This document shows, piece by piece, positions 6,213-15,719 of a DNA stretch of 64,000 nucleotides. The first letter of the stretch is position 1. The number at the start of each line of letters is the position of its first letter. Origin of the DNA: Nitrospiraceae bacterium (GTDB lineage Bacteria; Nitrospirota; Nitrospiria; Nitrospirales; UBA8639). The stretch spans positions 1 to 64,000 of the forward strand of contig JACKFF010000012.1 in the NCBI GenBank assembly GCA_020632595.1, written 5' to 3'. Made by a program: the position numbers and the translations under genes. The notes beneath the pieces were generated by a model. That model ran no database searches, had not been told where the DNA came from, and saw nothing but the letters and a program-made list of their open reading frames with translations.

Positions 6213-8303
6213 TCACGATTCTTTCTCATGGAATGAACGAGAGGAGGAAGGGACGATCCCGAATTTTCTCATTCGAGAAAGCAGCGTGCTCCGGTTGAGT
6301 CCCAAGAGAGCGGCTGCTCCATGAGGTCCACTCACCAGCCCTCCTGTCTTTTCCAGAGCTCTGAGGATATGAAGCCGTTCGTTTTCCTGGAGAGTCTGGA
6401 TCTTCTCTTCCATGGGATGCATACCCGGAAACTGAAGAAAGCTGAGGTGGTGAGCAAGCAGCACACCTTTTTCGCAAAGAATGACCGCTCGTTCGAGAAT
6501 ATTGGCGAGTTCCCTGACATTTCCGGGCCATTCATAATGAACCAACCGATCCAGGACGGCCGGGTTAATTTCTTCGATTCGCTTTTCCAGTTGCTTGCTA
6601 AAACGTTCAACGTAATATTGGGTCAACAGGGGAATATCGTCTTTGAGATTCCGCAGTGGCGGCATCGCAATAGGAAACGTGTTAAGCCGGAAGAACAAGT
6701 CGGCCCGAAACGCACCGAGGCCCACCGCTTCTTCGAGATTCCGATTGGTAGCCGCGATGATGCGCACGTCGACATGATGGGTTTGGGTTCCCCCGACCCG
6801 TTCAAATTCATGTTCTTGAAGGACCCGAAGCAATTTGCTTTGCGTTTCCAGTGGGAGTTCCCCCACCTCGTCTAAAAAAATCGTGCCCCCGTGCGACAAT
6901 TCGAAACGCCCCTTCATTTTGTCTGTGGCGCCGGTAAACGCGCCTTTTTCATGGCCGAAGAGTTCACTTTCTACCAGGCCGCTTGGCAACCCGGCGCAAT
7001 TGACCTTCATCCAGATATGGTCTTTCCGGAGACTCAACCGATGGATGGCTCGGGCGGCTAATTCCTTGCCCGTCCCTGTTTCTCCGGTGATGAGCACGGT
7101 GGCATCTGTTTGAGCCACCTTGCGGATTTGCTCGAATACATGCTGCAAGGGCGAGGAGACTCCGATGATATCTTCAAACGATGGGATGTGAGCGAGCGGT
7201 CCCTTAAAAAGTGGAGAGACCGGGTGAGGGCGGGAGGATTCCATGCGATGACGCAGGCTCAAATCCCGCATAACGAGGGTATAACTATTGTATCCGGAGA
7301 TATTCGCTCGAGAGAGAGTTGCCTCGACCGGAAACTCTTCACCTGTGGCCCGTTGGGCCATGAATCCTTCTTGTTCCCAAATATAGCTTTCCACCTGAGA
7401 GGTGGAATGATGAGCCTCGATATGTTGATGTAGGATTTTCCACGATCGTGGGGTCAGGAATCGCTGCAGGGGCTCCCCTTTTGCCTCCAAAGCCGATATG
7501 TGAAATGTGGTCGCGGCTGCGCGGTTCATAAACGTGATGCAGCGCTCTTGATCGATGGTTATGATTGCATCCATAGCTGAATCGAGGACTTGAATATGGC
7601 GTTGTTCGCTTTCACGGAGGATCTTTTCGGATTGTTTGCGCTCAAGGACTTCCGACTCCAAATTTCTGTTGCCTGCCCTGATCTGCTTTATCAGCAAGAC
7701 TCCCAGTAACCCCACAATCACACCGAGCAGAATTTGCCATTGAACCAGTCTGGAAATTCTTGCGCTTGCCCAGGCGTCGTACAGGGTCACCAGTGTGTCC
7801 GCCTTGGCGACAATATCGTCGGAGAGTTGTAGCAATTCCAAGGCTGAAGCGTTTTCCCCAGGTCCGTCCTGCGCCCCTTTCAAAAAGCCGTCAGATCGGG
7901 CGATAAATTGGACAAGAAGTTCCTGCTGCCCTTGGATGGCGAGTCGGATCGCTTCGGTCGGAGCAGGAGGAACTGTTACCTCATGATCATTGGCCCAACT
8001 GACTGTAATCTTTCTTCCAAAGAGCAGAGTTTCCAATGTTTCCAGCAGTTCTGTTGTTGTAGGGGTAGAATTGGCTTTCCTATACTGCTGGGCCATAAGA
8101 ACCTCTTTCATATGCCGTTCTTGCAGCATTCGCTGCCGACCCGCCAGATCTATAATCAGGGCATCAACTTCCTGATCCTGGATTCCTAAAATCGTAAACG
8201 CGACCATCCCGAAAAGTCCGGCAAGAAACAAGGCAAGAAGAACATGCAACCGGCAGTGTATTGAGGAATTAAAGAACGTGCGGAACAGTGGAAAGGACAC
8301 CAT
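6213..8303 (-). CDS. Membrane-anchored sigma-54-dependent transcriptional activator
   Basis: The 696-residue product starts with a transmembrane segment (about 20-42, LHVLLALFLAGLFGMVAFTI). A PilJ/NarX-like periplasmic sensor follows, with LAGRQRMLQERHMKEVL near 54-70, then a second TM near 188-208. A PAS domain spans about 228-350. The AAA+ domain (about 375-610) contains Walker A GETGTGKE, the sigma-54 contact loop GAFTGA and an arginine-finger region. A Fis-type HTH ends the protein (GAAALLGLNRSTLLSRMRK). Enhancer-binding proteins of this class open sigma-54 promoters. Here sensing and activation are in one membrane protein, without a separate kinase. No receiver domain is present. The likely target is the adjacent STAS operon. 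Confidence 0.9.
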   Translation of the reverse strand: MVSFPLFRTFFNSSIHCRLHVLLALFLAGLFGMVAFTILGIQDQEVDALIIDLAGRQRMLQERHMKEVLMAQQYRKANSTPTTTELLETLETLLFGRKITVSWANDHEVTVPPAPTEAIRLAIQGQQELLVQFIARSDGFLKGAQDGPGENASALELLQLSDDIVAKADTLVTLYDAWASARISRLVQWQILLGVIVGLLGVLLIKQIRAGNRNLESEVLERKQSEKILRESEQRHIQVLDSAMDAIITIDQERCITFMNRAAATTFHISALEAKGEPLQRFLTPRSWKILHQHIEAHHSTSQVESYIWEQEGFMAQRATGEEFPVEATLSRANISGYNSYTLVMRDLSLRHRMESSRPHPVSPLFKGPLAHIPSFEDIIGVSSPLQHVFEQIRKVAQTDATVLITGETGTGKELAARAIHRLSLRKDHIWMKVNCAGLPSGLVESELFGHEKGAFTGATDKMKGRFELSHGGTIFLDEVGELPLETQSKLLRVLQEHEFERVGGTQTHHVDVRIIAATNRNLEEAVGLGAFRADLFFRLNTFPIAMPPLRNLKDDIPLLTQYYVERFSKQLEKRIEEINPAVLDRLVHYEWPGNVRELANILERAVILCEKGVLLAHHLSFLQFPGMHPMEEKIQTLQENERLHILRALEKTGGLVSGPHGAAALLGLNRSTLLSRMRKFGIVPSSSRSFHEKES

Positions 8304-8380
8304 GTGCTCTTCCTAAGCAAAGGTGCATGCCTACCCTTAGGCCAACATCTATGAGATAGGAAAGAAAATTCTAACAGGAT

Positions 8381-8521
8381 CGTGAAAAAGTCCGCCAGCG
8401 ACCTCCTCCCCGCTCAATCCCCCAACCTTCGCATCCGCTCGGCAATCGCGCGCCGTGCGGCTCTCCTGGGGGTATCTTTATGAACATGGTGCGTTGCGCT
8501 TATTAGGTAAGTTTTTCCACG
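8381..8521. repeat. Possible degenerate palindromic element
   Basis: CGTGAAAAAGTCCGCCAGCG at the left resembles the end of the 123-bp element at 3982-4104 read on its minus strand (GTTGAAAAATGCCGCCAGCG). About 140 bp later AAGTTTTTCCACG forms an imperfect inverted partner. The interior is GC-rich. It fills most of the 270-bp gap between the activator gene and the acyl-CoA dehydrogenase gene, which otherwise shows nothing. Confidence 0.3.
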
Positions 8522-8575
8522 CCCGCCTCAATAACCGTTCAATGAATATCTAGAAACACCTCGAAGAGACGCGCT

Positions 8576-10579
8576 TCATTGCCCATGCAACCGATAGCCC
8601 GCATCGGTCAGTGCCGTGAGGACCGCATTGTCCCGATTGGTCATTTCATATGATCCTTGCTCCTCCACCGCTTCGGCTTGCACCTTCGGGATATAATCGA
8701 AAAGGCCCCGTTGAATGATGCCGTGATTCAGCATTGGGTATTGCCCCAGAAACGCCCGTTTTCCAACGGATGCGATAACGGGATCATCATTATGAATAAT
8801 TTCCGGGATCATCCGGTCAATCCGCTTGCGTGCCGTATAAAACACTTCATCGGCCAGATCCCAGACTCCGGGATCTCCTTCCCGGTTATACTGCCATTCA
8901 GCCCATAACGCCGTGGCCGCAATGATCAACATGTCTTCCCCCACCGACTCGATCCTATTTTGCCTGCCCTGATCATCACGAATCCCTTCCTGGTGAATGG
9001 CCAGAATGTAGAAAATGGCTCTGGCCAGACGGCGGCTTGCCCGTTCGACATACGTGAGGTGCTTGCGGACGGTGGGATGATCTATCGCTGGACGGGAAGG
9101 AAGAGGTTTCCGCTTCCACAGATCAAGGTATCGGGGAAGGTACCATTGCGCGACCTTCACCCCTTCCCGGATGCGTGCCAGAGTTTTGCCTTTTGCGTCC
9201 AGATAATTCCTGGCTTGCTCCAAATGCGGGTTCAGGGCCTCACGGGCTACAAAGGGTCGCAGAATATCCGTGGCTCCCTCCCCGATACGGTACATTTCAA
9301 TATCCCGAACCAATTGTTCAATCCCGAAGGCCGGCTCTCCGCGAATCCGTTTAGAATCAACCTTTTCGTAACCCATTCCTCCAAAGATTATTTGAGCCCC
9401 TTTGAGAAAAGTAATCGCCTTTTCCGAACACGCGATTTTGGCAATGGCGGCTTCAATACGAATGTCATACGCGTGATGATCGGCCATACGCCACACCAGC
9501 CAGGATAACGCCTCCATGGCAAAAAGATCCGCCGCCATCTGTCCCACGCGCCTCATTTGGGTTTGACGCCGGCTTAACGGCTGCTGAAAGGTGACACGTG
9601 AATTCGCACGATCCAACGTGGGTTGCCAGGCTTGCTTGGCCATTCCCAAACACAAAGCCGGAATACTAATGGCTCGCCCGACGTTCAGAATGGTTAACGC
9701 GTATTTCAAGCCTTTCCCGATTTCTCCAATGAGGTTGTCCATTGGAATTTGCACGTCGGTGAATGTCATATGCGCGTTTTCAATGCCCCGGCATCCTTCA
9801 AATTGACATCGTTGCTGAATCTTCACGCCGGGACTGGACATGTCCAGGATGAACGCCGTGTGGACGGAACCCTCAGCCCCCTTGCCTTCGGGCACGGGGA
9901 CCCATTTGGTCCTCCCGTCCAGGAATATCCGTTTTGCCGGCACGCGGGCCACCAGTGTTATCAGGCTGGCGAGGGAGCCATTCGTGCACCAGAGTTTTTC
10001 ACCGTTGACCACAAAATGAGTGCCCAATGCATTGAGGACGGCATTCGTTTGAATATTGGCCGCATCCGATCCGGTGTCCGGTTCTGTGAGCGCAAAAGCC
10101 GAGATTTCCTTTCTCGCCACTCGGGGGAGAAAGGCCTTTTTTTGCTTTTCGTTTCCGAAGAGAAGAATCGGCATGGCAATTCCGATGGACTGTGGCACCG
10201 CAACTGTAAGGGCCAGGATATTGCTCCAGCTCGCGATCAGCATCAGCACCCGCCCGTAATTTGTATACGAGAATCCCAGCCCGCCATATTCTTTGGGGAT
10301 TTTCATCCCGAATGCTCCAAGCTCCAGCAGGCCCTTGAGCACATGCTCCGGAATTTTAGCGATTCGTTCGATGTCGTCCGGATCTACCTGCTGCTTTAGA
10401 AATTCTTCAATTTTCTGGCAATATTCTTTGCCGATTTGCTTTTCCTCGTCCGACTCATCCGGCGGAAACAGCAGATTAAGGTCTGGATTTCCCAGAAACA
10501 GACCCGCCATAAAACTCTCTCCGGCCATTTCCTGGCGCGCTTCTTCTATTTGCTCCATGCCTTTGAAAAGTTGCGACAT
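8576..10579 (-). CDS. Acyl-CoA dehydrogenase family protein
   Basis: A 667-residue flavoenzyme, longer than the usual 380-400 because of a C-terminal extension as in very-long-chain types. The N-terminal helical domain leads to HVLKGLLELGAFGMKIPKEY. The middle beta domain has FALTEPDTGSDAANIQTNAV and GEKLWCTNGSLA, and the C-terminal helical domain has IIFGGMGYEKVDSKRI. The catalytic base is probably the Glu of YRIGEGATDILR. It oxidises acyl-CoA to trans-2-enoyl-CoA with FAD and passes electrons to ETF. AAAGGAGG precedes ATG 10579. It is divergent from an enoyl-CoA hydratase gene that performs the next beta-oxidation step, so a shared regulator acting in the AT-rich gap is likely. Confidence 0.9.
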   Translation of the reverse strand: MSQLFKGMEQIEEARQEMAGESFMAGLFLGNPDLNLLFPPDESDEEKQIGKEYCQKIEEFLKQQVDPDDIERIAKIPEHVLKGLLELGAFGMKIPKEYGGLGFSYTNYGRVLMLIASWSNILALTVAVPQSIGIAMPILLFGNEKQKKAFLPRVARKEISAFALTEPDTGSDAANIQTNAVLNALGTHFVVNGEKLWCTNGSLASLITLVARVPAKRIFLDGRTKWVPVPEGKGAEGSVHTAFILDMSSPGVKIQQRCQFEGCRGIENAHMTFTDVQIPMDNLIGEIGKGLKYALTILNVGRAISIPALCLGMAKQAWQPTLDRANSRVTFQQPLSRRQTQMRRVGQMAADLFAMEALSWLVWRMADHHAYDIRIEAAIAKIACSEKAITFLKGAQIIFGGMGYEKVDSKRIRGEPAFGIEQLVRDIEMYRIGEGATDILRPFVAREALNPHLEQARNYLDAKGKTLARIREGVKVAQWYLPRYLDLWKRKPLPSRPAIDHPTVRKHLTYVERASRRLARAIFYILAIHQEGIRDDQGRQNRIESVGEDMLIIAATALWAEWQYNREGDPGVWDLADEVFYTARKRIDRMIPEIIHNDDPVIASVGKRAFLGQYPMLNHGIIQRGLFDYIPKVQAEAVEEQGSYEMTNRDNAVLTALTDAGYRLHGQ

Positions 10580-10712
10580 GTCCGGACCTCCTTTCTGTGG
10601 ATTCTGGCGGAAACCAAAAGGGCATCTGACTCTGCAAATCTCGCAGAATCCTGCATAGATTTTTCCAGCCCAGATGATTTTTCAAACGATCCTTTTTTTA
10701 CAGTCTTTAAGG

Positions 10713-10766
10713 AATAATATTAAACTAATAATATTTTACCATTATGATAGGATAAAGTTATATTAT
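10713..10766. promoter_or_regulatory. AT-rich divergent promoter/operator region
   Basis: AATAATATT occurs twice (10713-10721, 10727-10735), 14 bp apart, in an otherwise very AT-rich gap between the divergent beta-oxidation genes. For the plus strand a sigma-70-like promoter can be drawn: TTTACC at 10735-10740, 18-bp spacer, TATATT at 10759-10764. The repeats overlap its upstream edge and could bind a fatty-acid regulator. This is inference only. Confidence 0.35.
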
Positions 10767-10846
10767 CAAAGTGTTCCCCAATGCTTCAGGGACTCGGCCA
10801 GTGCAGGCAGGCCAAGAATGCACGACTCTCCAGAGGAGACAAGACC

Positions 10847-11635
10847 ATGAGCGAACTTCCTCGCATATGGCTCACCGAACAGGTGGCAGATCATGTCGCG
10901 ACGGTGACGATCAACCATCCTCCCGCAAATGTGCTTACACCCCGAGGGCTTGGTGAACTCGAATCAACTCTGGACGATCTGGCCAATAATGATCGAATCA
11001 AGGTCATCATCATCACCGGAACAGGACGGTTTTTCATTGCAGGAGCCGATATCCGGATGTTGGCAGAAATCGAATCCAAGCCAAAAGGCAAAAAACTGGC
11101 TGTCACGGGACAAAAAATTTTCAATAAAATTGCGGATTCGCCGAAACCCATTATCGCTGCCATCAATGGCATCTGCCTCGGCGGAGGCTTGGAATTAGCC
11201 TTGAGTTGTCATATCCGATTAGCTGCTGAAGGAATTCAACTCGGCCTACCGGAGGTTAATCTTGGCCTGATCCCTGGGTTCGGCGGGACTCAACGCCTGC
11301 TTCGTCTCATCGGCCAATCGAAAGCCACTGAAATGATTCTGACCGGGGATCCTCTCTCGGCAGTGGATGGCAAAACATGTGGACTGATTTCTGAGGTTTT
11401 CTCTGATAAAGATTTGATGTCTCAGGCTATCGGACTCGCCGGTCGGATTGCCTCAAAAAGTCAACGTGCTGTTCGAGCAGCCCTTCAGGCTATTCAAAGC
11501 GGATCGGATTTGAAACTTCGTGAGGGATTGCTGGTAGAAGCTACCTTGTTTGGAAAACTTTGCGAATCCGAAGATAAACAAGAAGGGCTGGCAGCCTTTT
11601 TAGAAAAGCGCACTCCGCATTTCAAGGGCCTCTGA
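10847..11635 (+). CDS. Enoyl-CoA hydratase/isomerase family protein
   Basis: The start is ATG 10847, with AGAGGAG seven bases upstream, giving 262 residues, the normal crotonase length. Visible motifs are VTINHPPANVLTPRGL near the N-terminus, the oxyanion-hole segment FFIAGADIRML, GICLGGGLELALSCHIRLAA, and GLPEVNLGLIPGFGGTQRL, which carries the second catalytic region. The Glu of LPEVNLGL fits one of the two catalytic glutamates of hydratases. It hydrates trans-2-enoyl-CoA in beta-oxidation. The divergent neighbour is an acyl-CoA dehydrogenase, so the two probably act in sequence. A longer reading from 10781 lacks a good ribosome site. Confidence 0.9.
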   Translation: MSELPRIWLTEQVADHVATVTINHPPANVLTPRGLGELESTLDDLANNDRIKVIIITGTGRFFIAGADIRMLAEIESKPKGKKLAVTGQKIFNKIADSPKPIIAAINGICLGGGLELALSCHIRLAAEGIQLGLPEVNLGLIPGFGGTQRLLRLIGQSKATEMILTGDPLSAVDGKTCGLISEVFSDKDLMSQAIGLAGRIASKSQRAVRAALQAIQSGSDLKLREGLLVEATLFGKLCESEDKQEGLAAFLEKRTPHFKGL

Positions 11636-12073
11636 TACCCCAAGTGTTTTAGCAAATCTGTAAGGAAACGAAGGGGGGATGGATCAGTTGCTTCTAAAGA
11701 TTCCTGCTCAGTCTAATCACCGCTTTTCCTGCATCCATAATACCCGAGAGGTAATGATAGGCTCGTGAAATTCATGAAAGGGAAGCACACGATCAATTAA
11801 ACTGACTCTTCCTTTGTACCGCTCGACTTCAAAGATAGTCCAATCACGCCATTGCTTTAACATGCCTGTTACTCTTCTATAGCCCATTCACTCGTTATCA
11901 AGGATTGTGGGCGTCTCAACCGATTCCTTGCCATTTTTGGCAAATCGTGCACATTCTATATCATTTGGTTAAATCCACCCATTCCCTCGCCGCAAGCATT
12001 ATGAGCACATACCGATACAGAGATTGTAAGGGGAGTCTCGAACTCATTCAGGAGAGCAAAGGAGTACTGACCA
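11636..12073. other. Gene-free stretch
   Basis: About 440 bp after the hydratase gene. I see no motif-bearing frame. It ends with the ribosome site AAAGGAG of the following small gene. An in-frame extension of that gene back to 11905 is possible but looks non-coding. Confidence 0.35.
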
Positions 12074-12327
12074 TGACGTTACCGGAAGTAGGAGCTATTC
12101 AATTTCTGCAACCCGCATCATCGGGAGATCATTCACGAAAACAGGTGACCGCCGTGAGTTCCGATGAGGAGAGTGGCAAAGCCAAAAGCCATCGGGAACG
12201 AGGCGTCCCCTCTCCCATCCAGGACCAGGTGACCTTGTCGAAGGAGGCTCAGGCATTATCCACATCAAGGCATCACGCCTCAAAAGGCAATTCCTTCCAG
12301 CAACCCTCTTCTCCCTTTGATCGCTGA
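12074..12327 (+). CDS. Small polar protein of unknown function
   Basis: From ATG 12074, preceded by AAAGGAG, the product has 84 residues and no hydrophobic segment. It is rich in Ser, Gln and charged residues and probably disordered. The stretch DQVTLSKEAQALS resembles the linker motif (VTLSxEA) seen in FlgM-like and other flagellum-associated small proteins, but no conserved helix follows. It could be a regulator or a secreted-apparatus substrate; I do not assign a function. An upstream extension to 11905 is not supported by composition. Confidence 0.45.
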
Positions 12328-12465
12328 GGATTGTGAAACGCCCATGATCCGGCAAATGGGGGATCCCATTTGCTGCATCCGATTTTAAGCAAGACTTGCC
12401 TCCTCATTGTTCCTCAGTTCCCTTATCCACTTCCATTGGCGCTGGTCTCCATGTAGCCGTCCTGA

Positions 12466-13143
12466 TTACCGGCGCTCGTAGAGCAGTTCACAAGCTTGTT
12501 CGTATCCTTGGATCCATCCCTCCTGATATGCCTGCCCTAAACTTCGTCGAATCTGATCCATTGGCTCTTCCCCTCGAAACGAACCTGGAACGGCCGAGCA
12601 CACCATTTCCACGGCTATATCCACGAGTCGCTCTCGGCGCTGTTTGAGCTCCACAGACACCAGTTCCTCTAACACTTCCCGGCCTCGCTGGATGACAATT
12701 TTTTCCAGAAAGGTATCATATCCCTGGGCACGAATGACCCGTTCCCGAATAATGCCTAATTCTTCTTTGATTTTTTGTGTATTGCGTATCAAAACCATAA
12801 ATAGTTGCTTGCGAGATTCCTCGCGAAGAGTTTCTTCCATTCGTTGCAAGACCACTGACGGAGAAATGGATTCTTCCGGCTCAGGTTCCGGATCTCTATC
12901 CCGTCGGTGCACCATCGGCTCGACATAGCCCAAACGCATTCGATCATACGTTTTTCTGGCATCCGGATCTCCCAAAATTTCATAGGCTGCATTGACTTCA
13001 CGAATTTTTTGTTCAGCCTGACGATTCCCTCGATTACGGTCAGGATGATATTGAAGGGCCAATGCACGATATGCTTTTTTTATCTCATCTTGCGATGCTT
13101 GAAGAACAACACCGAGAACCGCATAATAATCGACGACTGGCAT
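12466..13143 (-). CDS. J-domain (DnaJ-like) protein
   Basis: A 225-residue protein with a canonical J domain at residues 4-68: DYYAVLGVVLQASQDEIKKA, then YHPDRNRG with the HPD tripeptide needed to stimulate Hsp70 ATPase, then VNAAYEILGDPDARKTYDRM. There is no Gly/Phe linker or zinc domain, so it is not DnaJ itself. After a short acidic linker (DPEPEPEESISP) the rest is a long helical, charged region (about 95-225), probably a coiled coil that recruits a client. Its function is unknown beyond acting as an Hsp70 co-chaperone. It is a single-gene unit on the minus strand, divergent from the next gene. Confidence 0.85.
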   Translation of the reverse strand: MPVVDYYAVLGVVLQASQDEIKKAYRALALQYHPDRNRGNRQAEQKIREVNAAYEILGDPDARKTYDRMRLGYVEPMVHRRDRDPEPEPEESISPSVVLQRMEETLREESRKQLFMVLIRNTQKIKEELGIIRERVIRAQGYDTFLEKIVIQRGREVLEELVSVELKQRRERLVDIAVEMVCSAVPGSFRGEEPMDQIRRSLGQAYQEGWIQGYEQACELLYERR

Positions 13144-13256
13144 TTACTATGTTCCTTACAGAAAAAAATTCTTTACCTGTTTATTCGTGCAGGTTTTCGC
13201 GCATATCCACGTTTACTTATTCCTGAATATTTTTTAAACAAAACAGCTTTTCCTAT

Positions 13257-13784
13257 ATGACCATTTTTTCAAAAGTTCTGTTGATTGGAGGGTGGACTGT
13301 TCTCCTGTTCGGTGGGACGGACATTACGCATCAACCGGCATTTCCCTTGGAAGTTTCCCGGGAGAAAATTGCCTCCGTGCCATCCACGCCCAGGCCCCTC
13401 CGGCCACTCCTCTTTCGCCCCCCTTCCCCCACTTTTACCACATCACCCAAACCCGTCTCCATTGCCATGCTGCTCAATCAACCAGCTTCCTATCATCAAC
13501 AACTCGTGGCCGTTCGGGGAGTGGTCACTCAACCGGAAATGCACCTTACTGACTCAGAGTTAGCCATACGCTTTGTCTTTCGCCTGGCCGAGGGGGAACA
13601 ATCCATTGTCGTCTTTGGTCAACACGATCGTACGCAAGGCTCACCGTCAATTTCATTGGATCTTTCCGTCGAAGTGATCGGAGTCTTTTGGAAAGAACGA
13701 GAATTGAATGCATCGCGTGTTTTCAATACGATTGAGGCCCATACGGTCTCTCCCTATCCCCCTCTGATACCGGACAGTGCTTAA
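13257..13784 (+). CDS. Secreted protein with OB-like domain
   Basis: A 175-residue protein with an N-terminal hydrophobic segment (VLLIGGWTVLLFGG) that should direct export, then a Pro-rich linker (PSTPRPLRPLLFRPPSP). The C-terminal part has the pattern of a small OB fold: SIAMLLNQPASYHQQLVAVR, GVVTQPEMHLTD, then strands ending in LDLSVEVIGVFWKE. Similar cell-envelope OB proteins often bind oligomers or nucleic acid, but the residues do not tell which. I cannot name a family. It is divergent from the J-protein gene. Confidence 0.55.
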   Translation: MTIFSKVLLIGGWTVLLFGGTDITHQPAFPLEVSREKIASVPSTPRPLRPLLFRPPSPTFTTSPKPVSIAMLLNQPASYHQQLVAVRGVVTQPEMHLTDSELAIRFVFRLAEGEQSIVVFGQHDRTQGSPSISLDLSVEVIGVFWKERELNASRVFNTIEAHTVSPYPPLIPDSA

Positions 13785-13807
13785 AAAGATCTACGGACCG
13801 CTTCCCT

Positions 13808-14896
13808 TCAGTACGACAAATATGCTTTTAACTGACGAACAACGTCATCGATGCCCGGCGACGGAAGCGGTTCAGATGGAAACGCCACGGTAAGCACAGC
13901 TCGAAGAGTCGGTTCCCAATTGCCCGATTCAAAGTCATCACGGGATAACTCCTTTCCACGCCCGTGTCGATGGATATAATCCACTAAACTTTGTTCATCA
14001 ACGAAATTATTTCGACGGACGTAGACCAATGCCGTCTTATCGTGTACCGCAGCGATCACGGTTCCATACCCCGGCTTGGTCATGATGATATCCGCTTGTT
14101 GACTGATTTCCCCAAATGGCATCGCAAGATCTTCGACACGGTGGACAGAGGGGTAAGAAGACAAAGATGGGAGTTCGCTTATTAAAAAGTGGAACCCGGC
14201 CATTGCGGCCATCTGCTCAAGAGGAAGACGATTGAGGGGTACACCCCCAAAGGCAATAAGGACTATCAATTCATGCTCTCCCACACCCAAGGCTTTTCGC
14301 AAATCATAGCCATTTGGTTTCCTCAAGGGCGCCGAAGGTCCTACATCAACCGTCGAAACAAAAGCCGGCATCTCGATACCCGGATAAAGGCGGATGAGAG
14401 AGTCTGCTAACCCATAACTCTTACGAATGGTTTCGAGAATCGAACGATGAAGAGCAGAATCGGCTTGCACAAATGGCTCTAACACCCGATCCCAGGATAG
14501 CGAGGCAATTCCCACCACCGGGCACTTCGCTTCCGCTGCGCCAGCGATGGCAAGAGGCGAAATATTGGAAATGACCAGTCGCGCCTCGGACAATCGAATG
14601 GCCTGAGCTTCCTCCTCAACCTTGGACTCCCACTGTGTGTGAAATTTGGTATAGGCCTCCCATGTTTCCGCCACATCAATATCCAAGGGCCCTCGCTGGA
14701 CACACCCAACGTCTTGCTGGACATCTTGCAACTCCCAACTCACCCGGAGATGCCGTTGAAAAAAATCGGCAGGTACTTGAGTGCGTAGAATCACATGCAG
14801 GTCATCAACCGCCCTACCTAATTCATTCAAGATTGGCATTAATTGCGCGGCATGCCCAAAGCCATGGGCCGAGATCGAACACCACAGGACCGTCAT
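13808..14896 (-). CDS. Glycosyltransferase-like protein (GT-B, MurG-related fold)
   Basis: From ATG 14896 (GGAGAAG upstream) the product has 362 residues. It begins with VLWCSISAHGFGHAAQLMPI, the GHxxQ-type N-terminal signature of GT-B enzymes related to MurG and to the N-terminal domain of L-arabinokinase-like proteins. The C-terminal domain has LIVLIAFGGVPLNRLP as the first Rossmann strand and glycine loop, then ADIIMTKPGYGTVIAAVHDK, the nucleotide-sugar binding region. The acceptor is unknown. No TM segment is seen, so it acts in the cytosol or on the inner face of the membrane. The reading could be extended to 14923 but the ribosome site favours 14896. Confidence 0.75.
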   Translation of the reverse strand: MTVLWCSISAHGFGHAAQLMPILNELGRAVDDLHVILRTQVPADFFQRHLRVSWELQDVQQDVGCVQRGPLDIDVAETWEAYTKFHTQWESKVEEEAQAIRLSEARLVISNISPLAIAGAAEAKCPVVGIASLSWDRVLEPFVQADSALHRSILETIRKSYGLADSLIRLYPGIEMPAFVSTVDVGPSAPLRKPNGYDLRKALGVGEHELIVLIAFGGVPLNRLPLEQMAAMAGFHFLISELPSLSSYPSVHRVEDLAMPFGEISQQADIIMTKPGYGTVIAAVHDKTALVYVRRNNFVDEQSLVDYIHRHGRGKELSRDDFESGNWEPTLRAVLTVAFPSEPLPSPGIDDVVRQLKAYLSY

Positions 14897-15052
14897 CGTG
14901 TTTTCTTCTCCATTAAATAGCACAAGGAATTGGTTTTTAGTGCATCATAAACTGGGGATTTCGCTTGCGAGAACAGGCTCCGAGTTCATAGAATCAGGTC
15001 TGAGTTTCTATTGAGGGCTTTTTTGAAGATGTGTTGGGCAGGGTGTAATTCT

Positions 15053-15523
15053 ATGAATCCGAATAGACGATCTATTTTTAGGATGATATGGACCCTCATG
15101 CTGTTGATCGGCCTCCTCAGCGCATGTACCTCCCATTCAAAAAAGCCCTCGAATTCTTCGCGATCCTCGCTTCCGGAAAAAACAGCAGAATCACCCACCC
15201 CTGCGTTAGAAAACCAGTTATTGGCCACGGTTAAACACGCTGAAGGGTTAGGACCGGGAAACCCCCTGCTCCTAAGTAGTCTGTATAGTTTGGCCACCTA
15301 TTACGAAGATCGGAAAGAGTATGACAAATCCGCTGCGCAATATGAACGGGCCCTCAAATTAAAGGAAACCGCGAATGGCCCAAACCATCCCGACGTGGCG
15401 GCCATCCTTCAACGATATGCTCGAATGCTGCAAGCAGCTAACCGACCATCGGAAGCAGCCAATCTCCGCCTTCGTTCTGAGGCCATTCTCGCTCGGCCCT
15501 CGACTCCCACTTCCAGTCAATAA
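15053..15523 (+). CDS. TPR lipoprotein
   Basis: From ATG 15053 the 156-residue product has a basic N-terminus, a hydrophobic stretch (IWTLMLLIGLLSAC) and a lipobox ending LLSAC, so it is a lipoprotein with the lipidated Cys near residue 25. A Ser-rich linker follows. Residues about 70-145 hold one clear TPR-type repeat (LATYYEDRKEYDKSAAQYER) and a second (VAAILQRYARMLQAANRPSE) with NHPDVA between, the kinesin-light-chain-like arrangement. Such proteins are envelope scaffolds. Spacing to the next gene does not show an operon. Confidence 0.75.
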   Translation: MNPNRRSIFRMIWTLMLLIGLLSACTSHSKKPSNSSRSSLPEKTAESPTPALENQLLATVKHAEGLGPGNPLLLSSLYSLATYYEDRKEYDKSAAQYERALKLKETANGPNHPDVAAILQRYARMLQAANRPSEAANLRLRSEAILARPSTPTSSQ

Positions 15524-15719
15524 ATTTAGCCGGACCACGGCCTTCCAGCTCAGCATTTTTGACCCTGTTTCTCCGGAAAATTTTTCCTAGTGTCGGCTTC
15601 CTTCCGCCTATTTCTAGTTTGTTTTTGGATTTTCCTGGCACTTTCTCCCCTGTAATTTTGGCACAAGAATTGGTTATATCCAGGTGAGTTCTTCTATTAC
15701 CTTGACCAAGGATTCATCC

